Assembly: GCA_937919085.1 (NCBI GenBank)
Contig: CALFRN010000496.1
Span: 1-52,670, forward strand
DNA from: an uncultured Reyranella sp.
GTDB lineage: Bacteria > Pseudomonadota > Alphaproteobacteria > Reyranellales > Reyranellaceae
Direction: 5' to 3'
DNA: 52,670 nt
Of this stretch, positions 1 to 8,515 are shown piece by piece (the first letter of the stretch is position 1; every line of letters starts with the position of its first letter). The notes beneath the pieces were generated by a model. The model was not told the origin of the DNA and did not search any database. It saw only the letters and a program-made list of their open reading frames with translations. A program made the position numbers and the translations under genes.

Positions 1-292
1 GGCCGTGTGCCGGCGTGGCGTTGGGCGCGGCCGCCAGCCATTCGTTCAGCGCGCCCGATTCGTCGCCCTCGACGTGACTGCAGGTCGTCCAGCGCAGCTT
101 GGTGAGCGGGATGACGCGCTTCACGGCGTCGCAGACCAGCGGGAACAGCGAGCGCTGGCCGTAGTGGAACAGCAGCGGCTCGTCGGCATCGATCAGGAAC
201 TGGTTGAAGGTGAAGCCGGTCGGCCCGACCGCGGGCACGAAGGTCGAGAGCCGGTAGATGCCGGGGGCGATCTCGGAGACTTCGGTTTTCAT
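1..292 (-). CDS. MBL-fold (oxygen-binding di-iron type) protein, 3' part missing
   Basis: This is the first 97 codons of a minus-strand gene that runs off the left edge of the window. The ATG at 292 has a GGAGGA ribosome site about 8 nt upstream. The translation starts MKTEVSEIAPGIYRLS and ends in a segment with H-V-E-G-D-E, which resembles the H-x-E-x-D metal-ligand pattern of the flavodiiron/ODP-type branch of the metallo-beta-lactamase fold, where most MBL enzymes have H-x-H-x-D-H. The family normally binds a di-iron centre and reduces O2 or NO, or acts as a small hydrolase. Substrate cannot be inferred here. It lies 28 nt after the TPR gene and is probably its co-transcribed neighbour. 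The family call is moderately sure; the function is unknown. Confidence 0.7.
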   Translation of the reverse strand, partial: MKTEVSEIAPGIYRLSTFVPAVGPTGFTFNQFLIDADEPLLFHYGQRSLFPLVCDAVKRVIPLTKLRWTTCSHVEGDESGALNEWLAAAPNATPAHG

Positions 293-320
293 GGCGTGGT
301 CCTCCGCAAAGGTGCCCCGG

Positions 321-743
321 TCACTGCATCCACTGCTCTTCGACCCGGGGATCGATCTCCTTGGCCCTCTTGAGGTCGGCCGCCGCGCCGGCGCTGTCGC
401 CCAGCTCCTTGCGGCACACGTGGCGCGACCAGTAGGCATCGGAGTCCTTGGGATCGTATTTGATCGCTGCCGTGAAGTCGGGGATGGCGAGCTTGCAGCG
501 GCCGGTCTGGGCGTAGGTCAGGCCGCGATAGAAGTGGGCCATGTTCATGCGTTCGGCATTGAACTTGCCAGAGGTGATCATCTGCGTGCAGGCGCTGATC
601 TGGACGTTGTCCGGCACGTGGCCGCGGCCGTCGCACCATTCCTCGACCTGGGGATGAAGCGCCTGGGCCTGCGCCGCGCCGCCCGAAAGGGCGGTGGCCG
701 CGATCGAGATGCCGAGGGCAACCGCGCGAAGTGTCGTGAACAT
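321..743 (-). CDS. Secreted TPR-repeat protein
   Basis: A 140-residue protein with an N-terminal signal peptide: a hydrophobic stretch of about residues 5-22 followed by an AQA-like cleavage site near residues 24-27. The rest is alpha-helical with at least two tetratricopeptide-like repeats, recognisable in the HFYRGLTYAQTGRCKLAI and DAYWSRHVCRKELGD segments. Three or four cysteines (in the WCDGRG, SACTQ, GRCK and HVCRK contexts) suggest disulfides in the periplasm. A GGGAG ribosome site precedes the ATG at 743. It probably mediates protein contacts; no enzymatic role is visible. It lies 83 nt downstream of the BNR-repeat gene, within a five-gene minus-strand run. Confidence 0.8.
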   Translation of the reverse strand: MFTTLRAVALGISIAATALSGGAAQAQALHPQVEEWCDGRGHVPDNVQISACTQMITSGKFNAERMNMAHFYRGLTYAQTGRCKLAIPDFTAAIKYDPKDSDAYWSRHVCRKELGDSAGAAADLKRAKEIDPRVEEQWMQ

Positions 744-826
744 GTCATCTCCCGGAGGGCCGGATGCCTCTGGTTAGTCCTAACGCATGCGGCGGCCTTG
801 ATCGAGGTCAAGCTGCCGCAAGCGCG

Positions 827-1798
827 TCAGGAAAGCGGCTGCCAGATCGTGCTGCGCACCTCGCCGAACTCGCGCGGCAGCTTGGTCCAGCTCTCGCCGC
901 CGTCGGTCGAGCGGAAGAGCTGGCCGAGGTTGGAGCAGACGAAGATCAGCTTCGGGTCCGCGGGATGCGTGGCCACCGTCCATGGCGTCGAGTTGAGCGT
1001 CCCGGGCAGCTTCGCATCCTCGAAGGTGACACCGTGGTCGCGGCTCCGGAGCAGGCGGCCGGTCGAGCCCGGCGGGCCGTTGCCGTTGGTCAGGAACACG
1101 GTCTTGTCGCGGTCGGCGCGCGGCACGATGGTCCGCGTGTACTGCCACGGCGAGTCGAGTTCCTGGAAGCTGAATGTCTCGCCGTTGTCGCGGCTGACGT
1201 TGAGGCCGCGGTTGGTGGTGGCATAGACCAGCTTGCGGCCGTTCTTGATGACGACCGAGAGGCCGTGGATGTCCTCGGAGTTGATGCCCTGGCCGACCTT
1301 CTTCCAGCTGCGGCCGCGGTCGGTCGAGCGGTGCACGCCGTCGATCTCGACGCCGGCCCACAACGAGTCCTTGTCGATCGGGTCGAAGATGATCTGGGTG
1401 ACGCGGGGCTTGCCGACGAAGATGCAGGCCTCGGCGAAGGCGCCCTTGGCGGCGGTAAAGCTCTTGCCGCCGTCGGTCGAGACGAAAATGCCGGCGGGCT
1501 GGGTTCCCACCACGATGGTGTCGGGATCCTCGGGCGCCTGGGCCATCGACCAGATGTCGTAGTCGTCGAGCACCGATTTGAGGTGCGTCCATTTCTGGTC
1601 GCCCTCGTTCCAGCGGTAGAGGCCGGAGTCGGTGCCGGCCAGCACCTCTCCCGGACGCGACGGGTGGGCGGAAAGCGCCCAGACCCGGGCCTCGAGATAG
1701 AGGCCGGATTCGATGTAGGGGCGGGTCCAGGTATCGCCGTTGTCGCGGCTGAACCACACGGACATGCCGGCGGTGCCGACGCAGAGCAGGTTGGACAT
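827..1798 (-). CDS. BNR/Asp-box beta-propeller protein (sialidase-like or YCF48-like fold)
   Basis: A 323-residue protein built from repeated Asp-box motifs of the S-x-D-x-G-x-(S/T)-(W/F) type. At least six are visible: SRDNGDTW near residue 17, STDGGKSF, STDRGRSW, SRDNGETF, SRDHGVTF, and STDGGESW near the C terminus. This predicts a six- or seven-bladed propeller of the BNR/VPS10/WD40-YVTN-like type. There is no signal peptide and no sialidase FRIP motif, so it is probably not a sialidase. Such single-domain propellers are often annotated only as glycosyl hydrolase or exo-alpha-sialidase by similarity. A strong AGGGAGGGA ribosome site sits 3-4 nt before the ATG at 1798. It begins 10 nt after the alpha/beta hydrolase gene, so the two are probably co-transcribed. 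Confidence 0.8.
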   Translation of the reverse strand: MSNLLCVGTAGMSVWFSRDNGDTWTRPYIESGLYLEARVWALSAHPSRPGEVLAGTDSGLYRWNEGDQKWTHLKSVLDDYDIWSMAQAPEDPDTIVVGTQPAGIFVSTDGGKSFTAAKGAFAEACIFVGKPRVTQIIFDPIDKDSLWAGVEIDGVHRSTDRGRSWKKVGQGINSEDIHGLSVVIKNGRKLVYATTNRGLNVSRDNGETFSFQELDSPWQYTRTIVPRADRDKTVFLTNGNGPPGSTGRLLRSRDHGVTFEDAKLPGTLNSTPWTVATHPADPKLIFVCSNLGQLFRSTDGGESWTKLPREFGEVRSTIWQPLS

Positions 1799-1808
1799 GG
1801 TTCCCTCC

Positions 1809-2714
1809 CTAGGGGGACAGGGTTCTGATCAGGACCTCATTGAAGTCCGACGCGGCCTCGTAGGCAACCCAGTGGCCGGCATCGGGAATAACGTTCATCT
1901 CGAAATCCGGTTGCAGCGCCCGGAACAGGTCGATGCGCTCCTGAATGTGAGGATACGTGGTGGAATCGAATTCGCCCCAGATGCCGGTGAACGGTGTCTT
2001 TACCCGCGGCAGCACTTCGCTCAGCCTGAACGCCTGGCCCATCTGCCGGCTGCGGGTCTTGGCCCGCGTGGTGTTCAGGATCTGCATGTGGATCGCCACG
2101 CCATCGACGTTGTTGGGATCGTGCAGCATCAGGATTTCGAGGTTCCTGCGCGCCTCGGCCGCCAGCGTCTGGGGCGGCATGTCGGCCAGCAGCTTGCGCA
2201 GTTTTGCGCCGGGCTTGCGCGTGGCCTTGAGGCCGCCGGCGCCGACGAAGGCGATTTTCCGCAGGCGTTCCGGGAACAGCGTGGCGATGTGGCCGCCGAC
2301 CATGCCGCCGAACGAGAAGCCGGTGAGGGCGAACTGTTTGTCGCTCGGCAGGAGTTCCTTCATCGCGTGTTCGACGCAGTGCGCCACCGACCAGATGTCG
2401 TTCACGTCGTCGGGCGGATCGCTGTCGCCCAGGCCCGGCAGGTCGGCGGCATATACCGCGAAATGCTTCGACAGCGGCTGGACGTTGCGGAACCAGTGGA
2501 TCCACGAACCCGAGCCGCCGTGGAACAGCAGCAGGACGGGTTTGTTGGTGCCGTCGTCCCAGACGTGCCAGGTCATGCGGCCGTCGCCGCCGGCACTTCG
2601 CGGGCCCATACAAACCCGAACAACTTCCGACGCAGTCTTTTCGAGTGTCAGAATGTGTTCGGCGGCGCTGCGGCCGTCCGGCATTTTCGGCACGGCCGAG
2701 TAGTCGAGGCTCAT
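1809..2714 (-). CDS. Alpha/beta-fold hydrolase
   Basis: A 301-residue single-domain alpha/beta hydrolase. The oxyanion-hole strand reads LLFHGGSGSW. The nucleophile elbow is G-F-S-F-G-G, giving a catalytic serine. The C-terminal histidine lies in IPDAGHWVAYE, and an acid lies in the WGEFD strand between them. This arrangement resembles meta-cleavage product hydrolases and esterases (MhpC/BphD-like), but the substrate is not determined. The start at 2714 is fixed by an ATGA overlap: its ATG shares bases with the TGA of the upstream serine hydrolase, implying translational coupling. A much longer in-frame upstream extension exists on paper but runs antisense to nothing useful and overlaps the serine hydrolase, so it was not used. 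Confidence 0.88.
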   Translation of the reverse strand: MSLDYSAVPKMPDGRSAAEHILTLEKTASEVVRVCMGPRSAGGDGRMTWHVWDDGTNKPVLLLFHGGSGSWIHWFRNVQPLSKHFAVYAADLPGLGDSDPPDDVNDIWSVAHCVEHAMKELLPSDKQFALTGFSFGGMVGGHIATLFPERLRKIAFVGAGGLKATRKPGAKLRKLLADMPPQTLAAEARRNLEILMLHDPNNVDGVAIHMQILNTTRAKTRSRQMGQAFRLSEVLPRVKTPFTGIWGEFDSTTYPHIQERIDLFRALQPDFEMNVIPDAGHWVAYEAASDFNEVLIRTLSP

Positions 2715-3766
2715 GTGCCGATCGCGCCCAGCAGCCGTTCGACGAACCCCGCCGCCTTCTTGCGGTCGATCCAGCGCAGCACCGTCACGAGGTCGTTGTC
2801 GGGATCGATCCAGACGATGTGGCTGCCCCAGCCCAGCGCGAAGTAGCTGCGCTCCGACGCCGCCGCGAACTGCCGCCGGTCGGTGTTGAGCCACCACATC
2901 AGCCCGTAGAACGGCGCCACCGGGCACGGCTTCACCAGTTCCGCCGTCCAGCCCTTGGGCAATATCTGCTTGCCTTCCCAGACGCCGGCGTTGGCGACCA
3001 GCCTTCCCATCAGGGCAAGGTCGCGCGCCGAAATGACGATGCCGCCGCCCCAGTGTCCGCCGCCCGGCACCGACAGCATCTCCTTGCCGTCGATGGTGAC
3101 GGTCGAGGTCTTGTAGCCGTCCCACTTCCAGCCGTTCGACGCGCCGATCGGATCCATGATCCGGCGCTTCAGCACCTGCGGCAGGGGCTCCCTGAAGACC
3201 TGCAGCAGCGAGTAGCTGAGGCGGTTCACGCGCACGTCGTTGTATTCGTAGAAGGTGCCTGGCTTCTTCAGCGCGCGGCGCGTGCCCTTGGGCGCTTCGG
3301 CGACGGCGAGACCGACGACGCGGTTGTGGTCGATGCGATCTTCCTTGCCGAAGACATCGCCCGACCATTCGCTGGTCTGCGTCAGCAGGTGGCGCCAGGT
3401 GATGTCGCGGTTCTGCTCGCTCTTGAAACCGTCATCGAGCACATAGCCGCCGACCTTGTCGTCGAGGCTCTTTATGAGACCGTCGCCCAGGGCCAGACCG
3501 GCGAGCAAGGCCAGGTAACTCTTCGCGACGCTGAAAGTCATGTCGGCGTTGTCGACGTCGCCCCACTCGGCGAGTTTTTTATCGCCCCGGTAGACGATGC
3601 CGGCGTGGCCGCCCCTGGGCGTCACCGGCCCCAGCACCTCGTTGTCGGGGGCTTTTTCACCGGAATCGTAGGTCATCACAAACTGCCCGTCGGGCATGTA
3701 CATGCTTTTGGGCCAGTGGGATTCGGCGGATTTGGCGAAGTCTATGGCATCGTTCATCTTGTTCAT
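2711..3766 (-). CDS. Beta-lactamase-family serine hydrolase
   Basis: A 351-residue enzyme of the class C beta-lactamase / DD-peptidase / esterase EstB superfamily. The S-x-x-K nucleophile motif is SVAK at residues 79-82. A YEYN segment near 173-176 stands where the Y-x-N motif is expected. [10 protein letters not shown] stretch follows. There is no signal peptide, so it is probably cytoplasmic and closer to 6-aminohexanoate-dimer hydrolase or carboxylesterase relatives than to a true beta-lactamase. Two ATGs are possible, at 3781 and 3766; the later one is used because it starts the conserved region. It is transcribed divergently from pyrC across about 50 nt and leads the minus-strand run of hydrolase, propeller and TPR genes. 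Confidence 0.87.
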   Translation of the reverse strand: MNKMNDAIDFAKSAESHWPKSMYMPDGQFVMTYDSGEKAPDNEVLGPVTPRGGHAGIVYRGDKKLAEWGDVDNADMTFSVAKSYLALLAGLALGDGLIKSLDDKVGGYVLDDGFKSEQNRDITWRHLLTQTSEWSGDVFGKEDRIDHNRVVGLAVAEAPKGTRRALKKPGTFYEYNDVRVNRLSYSLLQVFREPLPQVLKRRIMDPIGASNGWKWDGYKTSTVTIDGKEMLSVPGGGHWGGGIVISARDLALMGRLVANAGVWEGKQILPKGWTAELVKPCPVAPFYGLMWWLNTDRRQFAAASERSYFALGWGSHIVWIDPDNDLVTVLRWIDRKKAAGFVERLLGAIGT

Positions 3767-3816
3767 CGTTGCAATCAACATTGGAGACTGCCCGGGAGCA
3801 AGCTAGAAAGCGCCTC

Positions 3817-4860
3817 ATGCCCATGCCGAAATCGATCACCATCCGCCGTCCCGACGACTGGCACGTCCATCTGCGCGACGGTGCGATGCTGGCCGCCTGT
3901 GCCGTCCACACCGCCCGCCAGTTCGCCCGCGCCATCATCATGCCGAACCTGGTCCCGCCGGTGACCAAGGTGGCCGAGGCGGTGGCGTACCGCGACCGGA
4001 TCCGCGCCGCGGTCCCGGCGGATCTCAGGTTCGAGCCGCTGATGACCTGCTATCTGACCGACGGCGCCGACCCCGCCGAGCTGTTGCGCGGCAAGCAAGA
4101 GGGCGTGTGGGTCGCCGCCAAGCTCTATCCGGCGCATGCCACCACCAATTCGGCGCATGGCGTGACATCGATGGATCGCGTCGCGAAAGGTCTCGAGGCG
4201 ATGGAAAAGGCCGGCATGCCGTTGCTGGTCCACGGCGAGGTGACCGATCCCGAGGTCGACATCTTCGACCGCGAGGCGGTCTTCCTGGACAAGATACTGG
4301 CGCCGCTCCTGAAGCGGCATCAGGGTCTGAAGGTCGTGCTGGAGCACATCACGACCGCGGAGGGCGTGGCCTTCGTCGAGGCGAATCCCGGCCGCATGGG
4401 CGGCACGATCACGCCGCATCATTTGAGCTACAACCGCAATGCGATCTTCAAGGGCGGTATCCGTCCGCACTTCTATTGCCTGCCGATCGCCAAGCGGGAG
4501 GAGCACCGTCTCGCTCTGCGGCGCGCCGCGACTTCCGGCGACCCGGCTTTCTTCCTCGGCACCGACACAGCGCCGCACACCGCCGACACCAAGGAATGCG
4601 CCTGTGGCTGCGCCGGCATTTTCAACGCCCCGGTGGCGATGCAGGTCTATGCCCAGGTCTTTGCCGAGGAAGGCGCGCTTGGGAAACTCGAAGCCTTCGC
4701 GTCGCTGAACGGGCCGCGCTTCTATGGCCTGCCTGTCAATGAGGAACGCGTCACCCTGCGGGCCCAGACCCTCGACGCGCCGGAGAGCGTCGACGTGCCG
4801 GGCATGGAAAAGACCATCGTCGTATTTCGCCCCGATACGCCGGTCGGCTGGTCGTTCTAG
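3817..4860 (+). CDS. pyrC: Dihydroorotase
   Basis: A 347-residue class II dihydroorotase, matching the E. coli PyrC length closely. It interconverts N-carbamoyl-L-aspartate and dihydroorotate in de novo pyrimidine synthesis. Zinc-site residues are in place: the H-V-H pair at residues 16-18 after RRPDDW, the carboxylated lysine K102 in AAKLYPA, histidines in LLVHGEV and LEHITT, and the aspartate in GTDTAPH. The ATG at 3817 is chosen because the family begins close to the RRPDDWH motif; an upstream in-frame extension to 3769 is not conserved. The next gene, a NUDIX hydrolase, begins 23 nt downstream on the same strand. Confidence 0.97.
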   Translation: MPMPKSITIRRPDDWHVHLRDGAMLAACAVHTARQFARAIIMPNLVPPVTKVAEAVAYRDRIRAAVPADLRFEPLMTCYLTDGADPAELLRGKQEGVWVAAKLYPAHATTNSAHGVTSMDRVAKGLEAMEKAGMPLLVHGEVTDPEVDIFDREAVFLDKILAPLLKRHQGLKVVLEHITTAEGVAFVEANPGRMGGTITPHHLSYNRNAIFKGGIRPHFYCLPIAKREEHRLALRRAATSGDPAFFLGTDTAPHTADTKECACGCAGIFNAPVAMQVYAQVFAEEGALGKLEAFASLNGPRFYGLPVNEERVTLRAQTLDAPESVDVPGMEKTIVVFRPDTPVGWSF

Positions 4861-4883
4861 CGCCGCTGGTCTATCGTGGCGGC

Positions 4884-5672
4884 ATGAACAAAAAAGGCAT
4901 ACCCGCCGGCGCCGTCGTGCGCGGCACCGACAAAGGCTACGTCCATGGCGATCTGAAACCCGGCGGCGAACGGCCGGTGGAGCAGATCGAGAAGACCTAC
5001 CCCTACATGCGGCCGCGCGATGCCGCGACGCTGATCCTGGTGCGCATGAAGGGCAAGACGCCCGAGGTCCTGATGGGCTGTCGTGCCGCCGCGCACGCCT
5101 TCATGCCCAACCGCTACGTGTTCCCTGGCGGCCGCGTCGATCGCGCCGATGCCCATGTCCCGATCGCCACGCCGCTCGATCGCTACGTGAACGCCCGCCT
5201 GCAGAAGGCCGCGACCGCGCTGCGTGCCCGAGCGCTGGCCGTCGCCGCGGTGCGTGAGACCTTCGAGGAAAGCGGCCTGATGCTGGCCAAGCCCCTCAAG
5301 GGCGGTGCTCCTGACAGGGACTTTGGCGAGCACTGGAAAGGTTTTCTCGACACGGGCATGGCCCCCGCGCTCGACTGCCTCGACCTGATCGCCCGCGCGG
5401 TGACACCGCCCGGCCGGCCGCGCCGTTTCAATGCGCGCTTCTTCATGGCACGGGCCGAGGACGCGACGGGCGAGATCCGGCATTCGAGCGAGATGGGTGA
5501 TATCCGCTGGGTCCGCCTCGACGAGGCGCGCGAGCTGCCGCTGCCGACCATCACCGGTTTGATCCTGGGCGAGATTGGCCGCCTCGTGAAGGAGCCGCCC
5601 GATCGCAAGAAGCAGCGCAGGATCCCGCTGTTCACCACGATCCACCGCAAGCACCTGATGATCGAGGAGTGA
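4884..5672 (+). CDS. NUDIX hydrolase (NUDT19-like, split Nudix box)
   Basis: A 262-residue NUDIX-fold protein. The catalytic helix reads RETFEESG, matching the R-E-x-x-E-E-x-G core of the Nudix box. The glycine that normally begins the box lies in FPGGRVD and is separated from it by an insertion of about 45 residues. This split arrangement is seen in NUDT7/NUDT19-type acyl-CoA or nucleotide-diphosphate hydrolases, so a CoA-ester or nucleotide-diphosphate substrate is plausible but unproven. The gene lies between pyrC and regB, 4 nt before the regB start, and its 3' end supplies the GAGGAG ribosome site for regB, so co-transcription with the regulator is likely. Confidence 0.85.
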   Translation: MNKKGIPAGAVVRGTDKGYVHGDLKPGGERPVEQIEKTYPYMRPRDAATLILVRMKGKTPEVLMGCRAAAHAFMPNRYVFPGGRVDRADAHVPIATPLDRYVNARLQKAATALRARALAVAAVRETFEESGLMLAKPLKGGAPDRDFGEHWKGFLDTGMAPALDCLDLIARAVTPPGRPRRFNARFFMARAEDATGEIRHSSEMGDIRWVRLDEARELPLPTITGLILGEIGRLVKEPPDRKKQRRIPLFTTIHRKHLMIEE

Positions 5673-5676
5673 CCGG

Positions 5677-7032
5677 ATGACGGTGCGCGCCGAGATCGCC
5701 TCGTCGCCTGCCGCTCCGGGGTCTTCCAAACCCGCGGCCAAATCCGGATTGCCGTCGCGAGGCACCGTTCGCCTGCGGGCGCTGGTGCTCATCCGCTGGG
5801 CCGCCGTCGCCGGACAATTCCTCACCGCCGCAATCGTCCACTGGGGCTTGGGATTTGACCTGCCGGTGCTGGCGGTGGGCGGGACGATCGCGCTTTCAGC
5901 GCTGCTCAATCTTACGGTCAGTCTCGGCCGACCGGCCTCTGCGCGCATCGACGATCGCGAGGCCGCGATCTTTCTCGCGTTCGACATCCTTCAACTGGCC
6001 GTGCTGCTCTACCTCACCGGCGGCCTGATCAATCCGTTTTCGCTGCTGCTGCTGGCGCCCGTGGTCATCGGTGCCACCATCCTGTCGCTGGCGAGCAACA
6101 TCGCCTTGTCGCTGCTGACGATCCTCAGCATCGCGATACTCGGGCTCTTCCGCCAGCCATTGCCCTGGCAGGGTCCGCCGCCTGAACTGCCGGAGATCTA
6201 CCAGACCGGCATCTGGGCAGGCCTCACGCTCACGACCCTGTTGATCACGCTTTACGGTTGGCGGCTGGCCGAGGAGGCGCGGCAGATGGCGGCAGCTCTT
6301 GCGGCGGCGCAGGAGGCTCTGGCGCGCGAGCAGCGCATGTCGGCACTCGGTGCCCTGGCCGCGGCTGCGGCGCACGAGCTCGGCTCTCCGCTTTCGACCA
6401 TTGCCGTCATTGCCAAGGAAATGCTGCGCGAGATCGAGCCCGACGATCCCCTACGCGAAGATGTCGAACTGTTGTGCGCCGAATCGGATCGTTGCCGCTC
6501 GATACTCGCGCGTCTGTCGGTCGATCCGACGGGTGACGTGTCCGATGCATACGTCCTGGTTCCGCTGCCGGCCCTGATCGAGGCGGCGGCGCAGCACAAC
6601 CATCGCGGCAACATCGCCATAACCTACGAGTCGGGTCCGGCTGGCGCCGATGTTCCGGCCGTGGCACCAATCCAGATCCGCAGCCCGGAGATCATGCAAG
6701 GTATCGGCAACATCGTGCAGAACGCCGTTTCCTTTGCGCGGCATGAAGTCCGTATCGTGACGCGGTGGACGACCGAGTGGTCCGAGGTCGAGGTGACTGA
6801 CGATGGGCCTGGCTTTTCCGACGCGCTGCTTGACGAGCTCGGCACGCCCTTCATTTCGACCCGGCAGGGCGAGGAAGGTCACATGGGTTTGGGCGTATTC
6901 ATCGCCAAGACACTTCTCGAGCGCACCGGGGCCACCGTCATCTTCGGGAATCGGGCTGCCGTCGGAGCAGTTTCAGGCGGCGGTGCCGCGGTCTCGGTGC
7001 GCTGGCCAAACCCCGTCTTCAAGGCTACATAG
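5677..7032 (+). CDS. regB: Redox-sensing membrane histidine kinase RegB/PrrB/ActS
   Basis: A 451-residue sensor kinase. Six hydrophobic segments span roughly residues 30-195. The second periplasmic region carries GGLINPF at about 115-121, which matches the conserved ubiquinone-sensing G-G-x-x-N-P-F motif of RegB. The phosphoacceptor is H233 in AAHELGSPL. C273 in the DRCRSIL segment sits where the redox-active cysteine of Rhodobacter RegB lies, with a further C267 nearby. N, G1 and G2 ATPase boxes follow (GIGNIVQNA, DDGPGFS, MGLGVFIAKT). In relatives, oxidised quinone and cysteine oxidation inhibit the kinase, linking respiration to gene expression. It is immediately followed by regA. Confidence 0.96.
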   Translation: MTVRAEIASSPAAPGSSKPAAKSGLPSRGTVRLRALVLIRWAAVAGQFLTAAIVHWGLGFDLPVLAVGGTIALSALLNLTVSLGRPASARIDDREAAIFLAFDILQLAVLLYLTGGLINPFSLLLLAPVVIGATILSLASNIALSLLTILSIAILGLFRQPLPWQGPPPELPEIYQTGIWAGLTLTTLLITLYGWRLAEEARQMAAALAAAQEALAREQRMSALGALAAAAAHELGSPLSTIAVIAKEMLREIEPDDPLREDVELLCAESDRCRSILARLSVDPTGDVSDAYVLVPLPALIEAAAQHNHRGNIAITYESGPAGADVPAVAPIQIRSPEIMQGIGNIVQNAVSFARHEVRIVTRWTTEWSEVEVTDDGPGFSDALLDELGTPFISTRQGEEGHMGLGVFIAKTLLERTGATVIFGNRAAVGAVSGGGAAVSVRWPNPVFKAT

Positions 7033-7055
7033 CGGCCGATGTCGAAGGAATCACC

Positions 7056-7646
7056 ATGAGCCAGGACCCAGGTGGCGGCCACCCGGTGTCGCCCGTGATC
7101 GCCGGCGCAACGTCGAACAACGACCGAACGCTTCTGATCGCCGACGACGATGCTGCGTTCCGGAACCGCATCGCGCGGGCCCTGGAATTGCGCGGCTTCA
7201 TCGTAACGGCTGTCGGCTCGGTTGCCGAAGCGCTGACCCAGATTGCCCGGCCGCCGGCGTTCGCCGTGCTCGATTTGCGGCTGGGCGACGGCAACGGCCT
7301 CGAACTCGTGGGCCCTTTGCGTCAGGCCCGCCCCGACATCCGCATCGTGGTGTTGACCGGCTATGGCAACATCGCGACCGCCGTTGCCGCCGTGAAGGAA
7401 GGTGCGGTTGACTACCTCGCCAAGCCGGCCGACGCCGACGCCATCGAGCAGGCGTTGATCGCGCACGGCCGCAAGCTGCCGCCGCCGCCCAGCAATCCGA
7501 TGTCGGCCGATCGCGTGCGTTGGGAGCACATTCAACGCGTCTTCGAACAGTGCGATCGCAACGTTTCGGAAACGGCGCGCCGCCTCAATATGCATCGGCG
7601 TACCTTGCAGCGGATCCTGGGCAAGCACGCCCCCCGCGAACACTGA
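7056..7646 (+). CDS. regA: Response regulator RegA/PrrA/ActR
   Basis: A 196-residue partner of RegB. The receiver domain (about residues 24-140) has the acidic pocket ADDD, the phosphoacceptor D73 in VLDLRLGDG, the switch threonine in VVLTGYG and the lysine in YLAKPAD. A proline-rich linker leads to a C-terminal Fis-type helix-turn-helix whose second helix reads RRLNMHRRTLQRIL, the highly conserved RegA DNA-contacting segment. RegA homologues control photosynthesis, nitrogen or carbon fixation and respiratory genes according to redox state. An AAGGA ribosome site precedes the ATG at 7056. Its stop codon touches the beginning of the livH frame, so the transporter genes downstream are probably transcribed with it. 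Confidence 0.97.
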   Translation: MSQDPGGGHPVSPVIAGATSNNDRTLLIADDDAAFRNRIARALELRGFIVTAVGSVAEALTQIARPPAFAVLDLRLGDGNGLELVGPLRQARPDIRIVVLTGYGNIATAVAAVKEGAVDYLAKPADADAIEQALIAHGRKLPPPPSNPMSADRVRWEHIQRVFEQCDRNVSETARRLNMHRRTLQRILGKHAPREH

Positions 7647-7660
7647 TCACCCTTCAGCTC

Positions 7661-8515
7661 TTGCTCAACGCTACGGCGCTGGGCATGGCCTATGCGCTGG
7701 TGGCGCTGGGCTTCGTGTTGGCGCTCAATGCCGCTGGCGCGGTAAATTTCGCGCACGGCGACCTGGTGGTACTGGGTGGCGCCGTGGCCGTGCTCGCCGG
7801 CCAGATGACGGGACTTCCGGCACCCCTGCTGCTGCCGCTGGTTGCGTTGGTGCTTGCCGTCGCCGGGATCATTGCCGCACGGATCTCGATCCTTCCGCTC
7901 GTCTCGCGGCCACCGGAAGCGACGTTTGTTGCCACCATCGCGCTGGCCGCCATCGTCGAACAGGGTCTTACCTTCGGCCTGGGCGCCGCGCCGCGCACCG
8001 CGCCGGCCCTGGCCGGCAGCGGCTCCTTCGAGATCGCGGGCTTTGCGCTCGGCCGGCAGCCGATGGCGATCGTCGCCATCGGCGGTGTTCTCGTCGCCGC
8101 CGTCTGGTTTCTGCTCGAGCGCACCCAGACCGGGCGACGCATGCGCGCCGTGTCGGCCGACCGCTACATGGCCCGCGCCGTCGGCATTCCCGTCGGCCGC
8201 TACATCATGCTGTCTCTGGCGCTCGCCGGTGCCTTGGCAGGTATTGCCGGCCTGCTGCTGGGGCACCAGTTCCTGGTGGCGCCAACGCAGGGTGCCGGCC
8301 ACATGCTCAAGGCCTATATCGCTGTCGCGCTGGGCGGCTGGGGCAGTGTACCGGGCGCGCTCCTGGGCGCGTTGGGCATTGGCTTCTTCGAGACCTTCGG
8401 GTCGGTATGGCTGGGCGATGCCTGGGCGTCGGCGGCACTCTATGCCGGCGTTCTGGTGGTCCTGGCATTCCGGCCGCAAGGCCTGTTCGGCGAACCTGTC
8501 GGCAGGCGTGCCTGA
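7661..8515 (+). CDS. livH: Branched-chain amino acid-type ABC transporter permease LivH
   Basis: A membrane permease of about 284 residues with eight or so hydrophobic helices and the LivH signature ALNAAGAVNFAHGD near the N terminus. The conserved cytoplasmic coupling segment reads TGRRMRAVSADRYMARAVGI. In ABC importers of the hydrophobic amino acid family, LivH and LivM form the transmembrane pore for leucine/isoleucine/valine, or for amides, urea and aromatic acids in paralogues. The start is uncertain: conserved sequence begins right after the regA stop with no ATG. The TTG at 7661 is used here, a CTG at 7643 would overlap regA as CTGA, and an ATG at 7520 lies inside regA. The stop abuts the next start. 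Confidence 0.9.
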   Translation: MLNATALGMAYALVALGFVLALNAAGAVNFAHGDLVVLGGAVAVLAGQMTGLPAPLLLPLVALVLAVAGIIAARISILPLVSRPPEATFVATIALAAIVEQGLTFGLGAAPRTAPALAGSGSFEIAGFALGRQPMAIVAIGGVLVAAVWFLLERTQTGRRMRAVSADRYMARAVGIPVGRYIMLSLALAGALAGIAGLLLGHQFLVAPTQGAGHMLKAYIAVALGGWGSVPGALLGALGIGFFETFGSVWLGDAWASAALYAGVLVVLAFRPQGLFGEPVGRRA

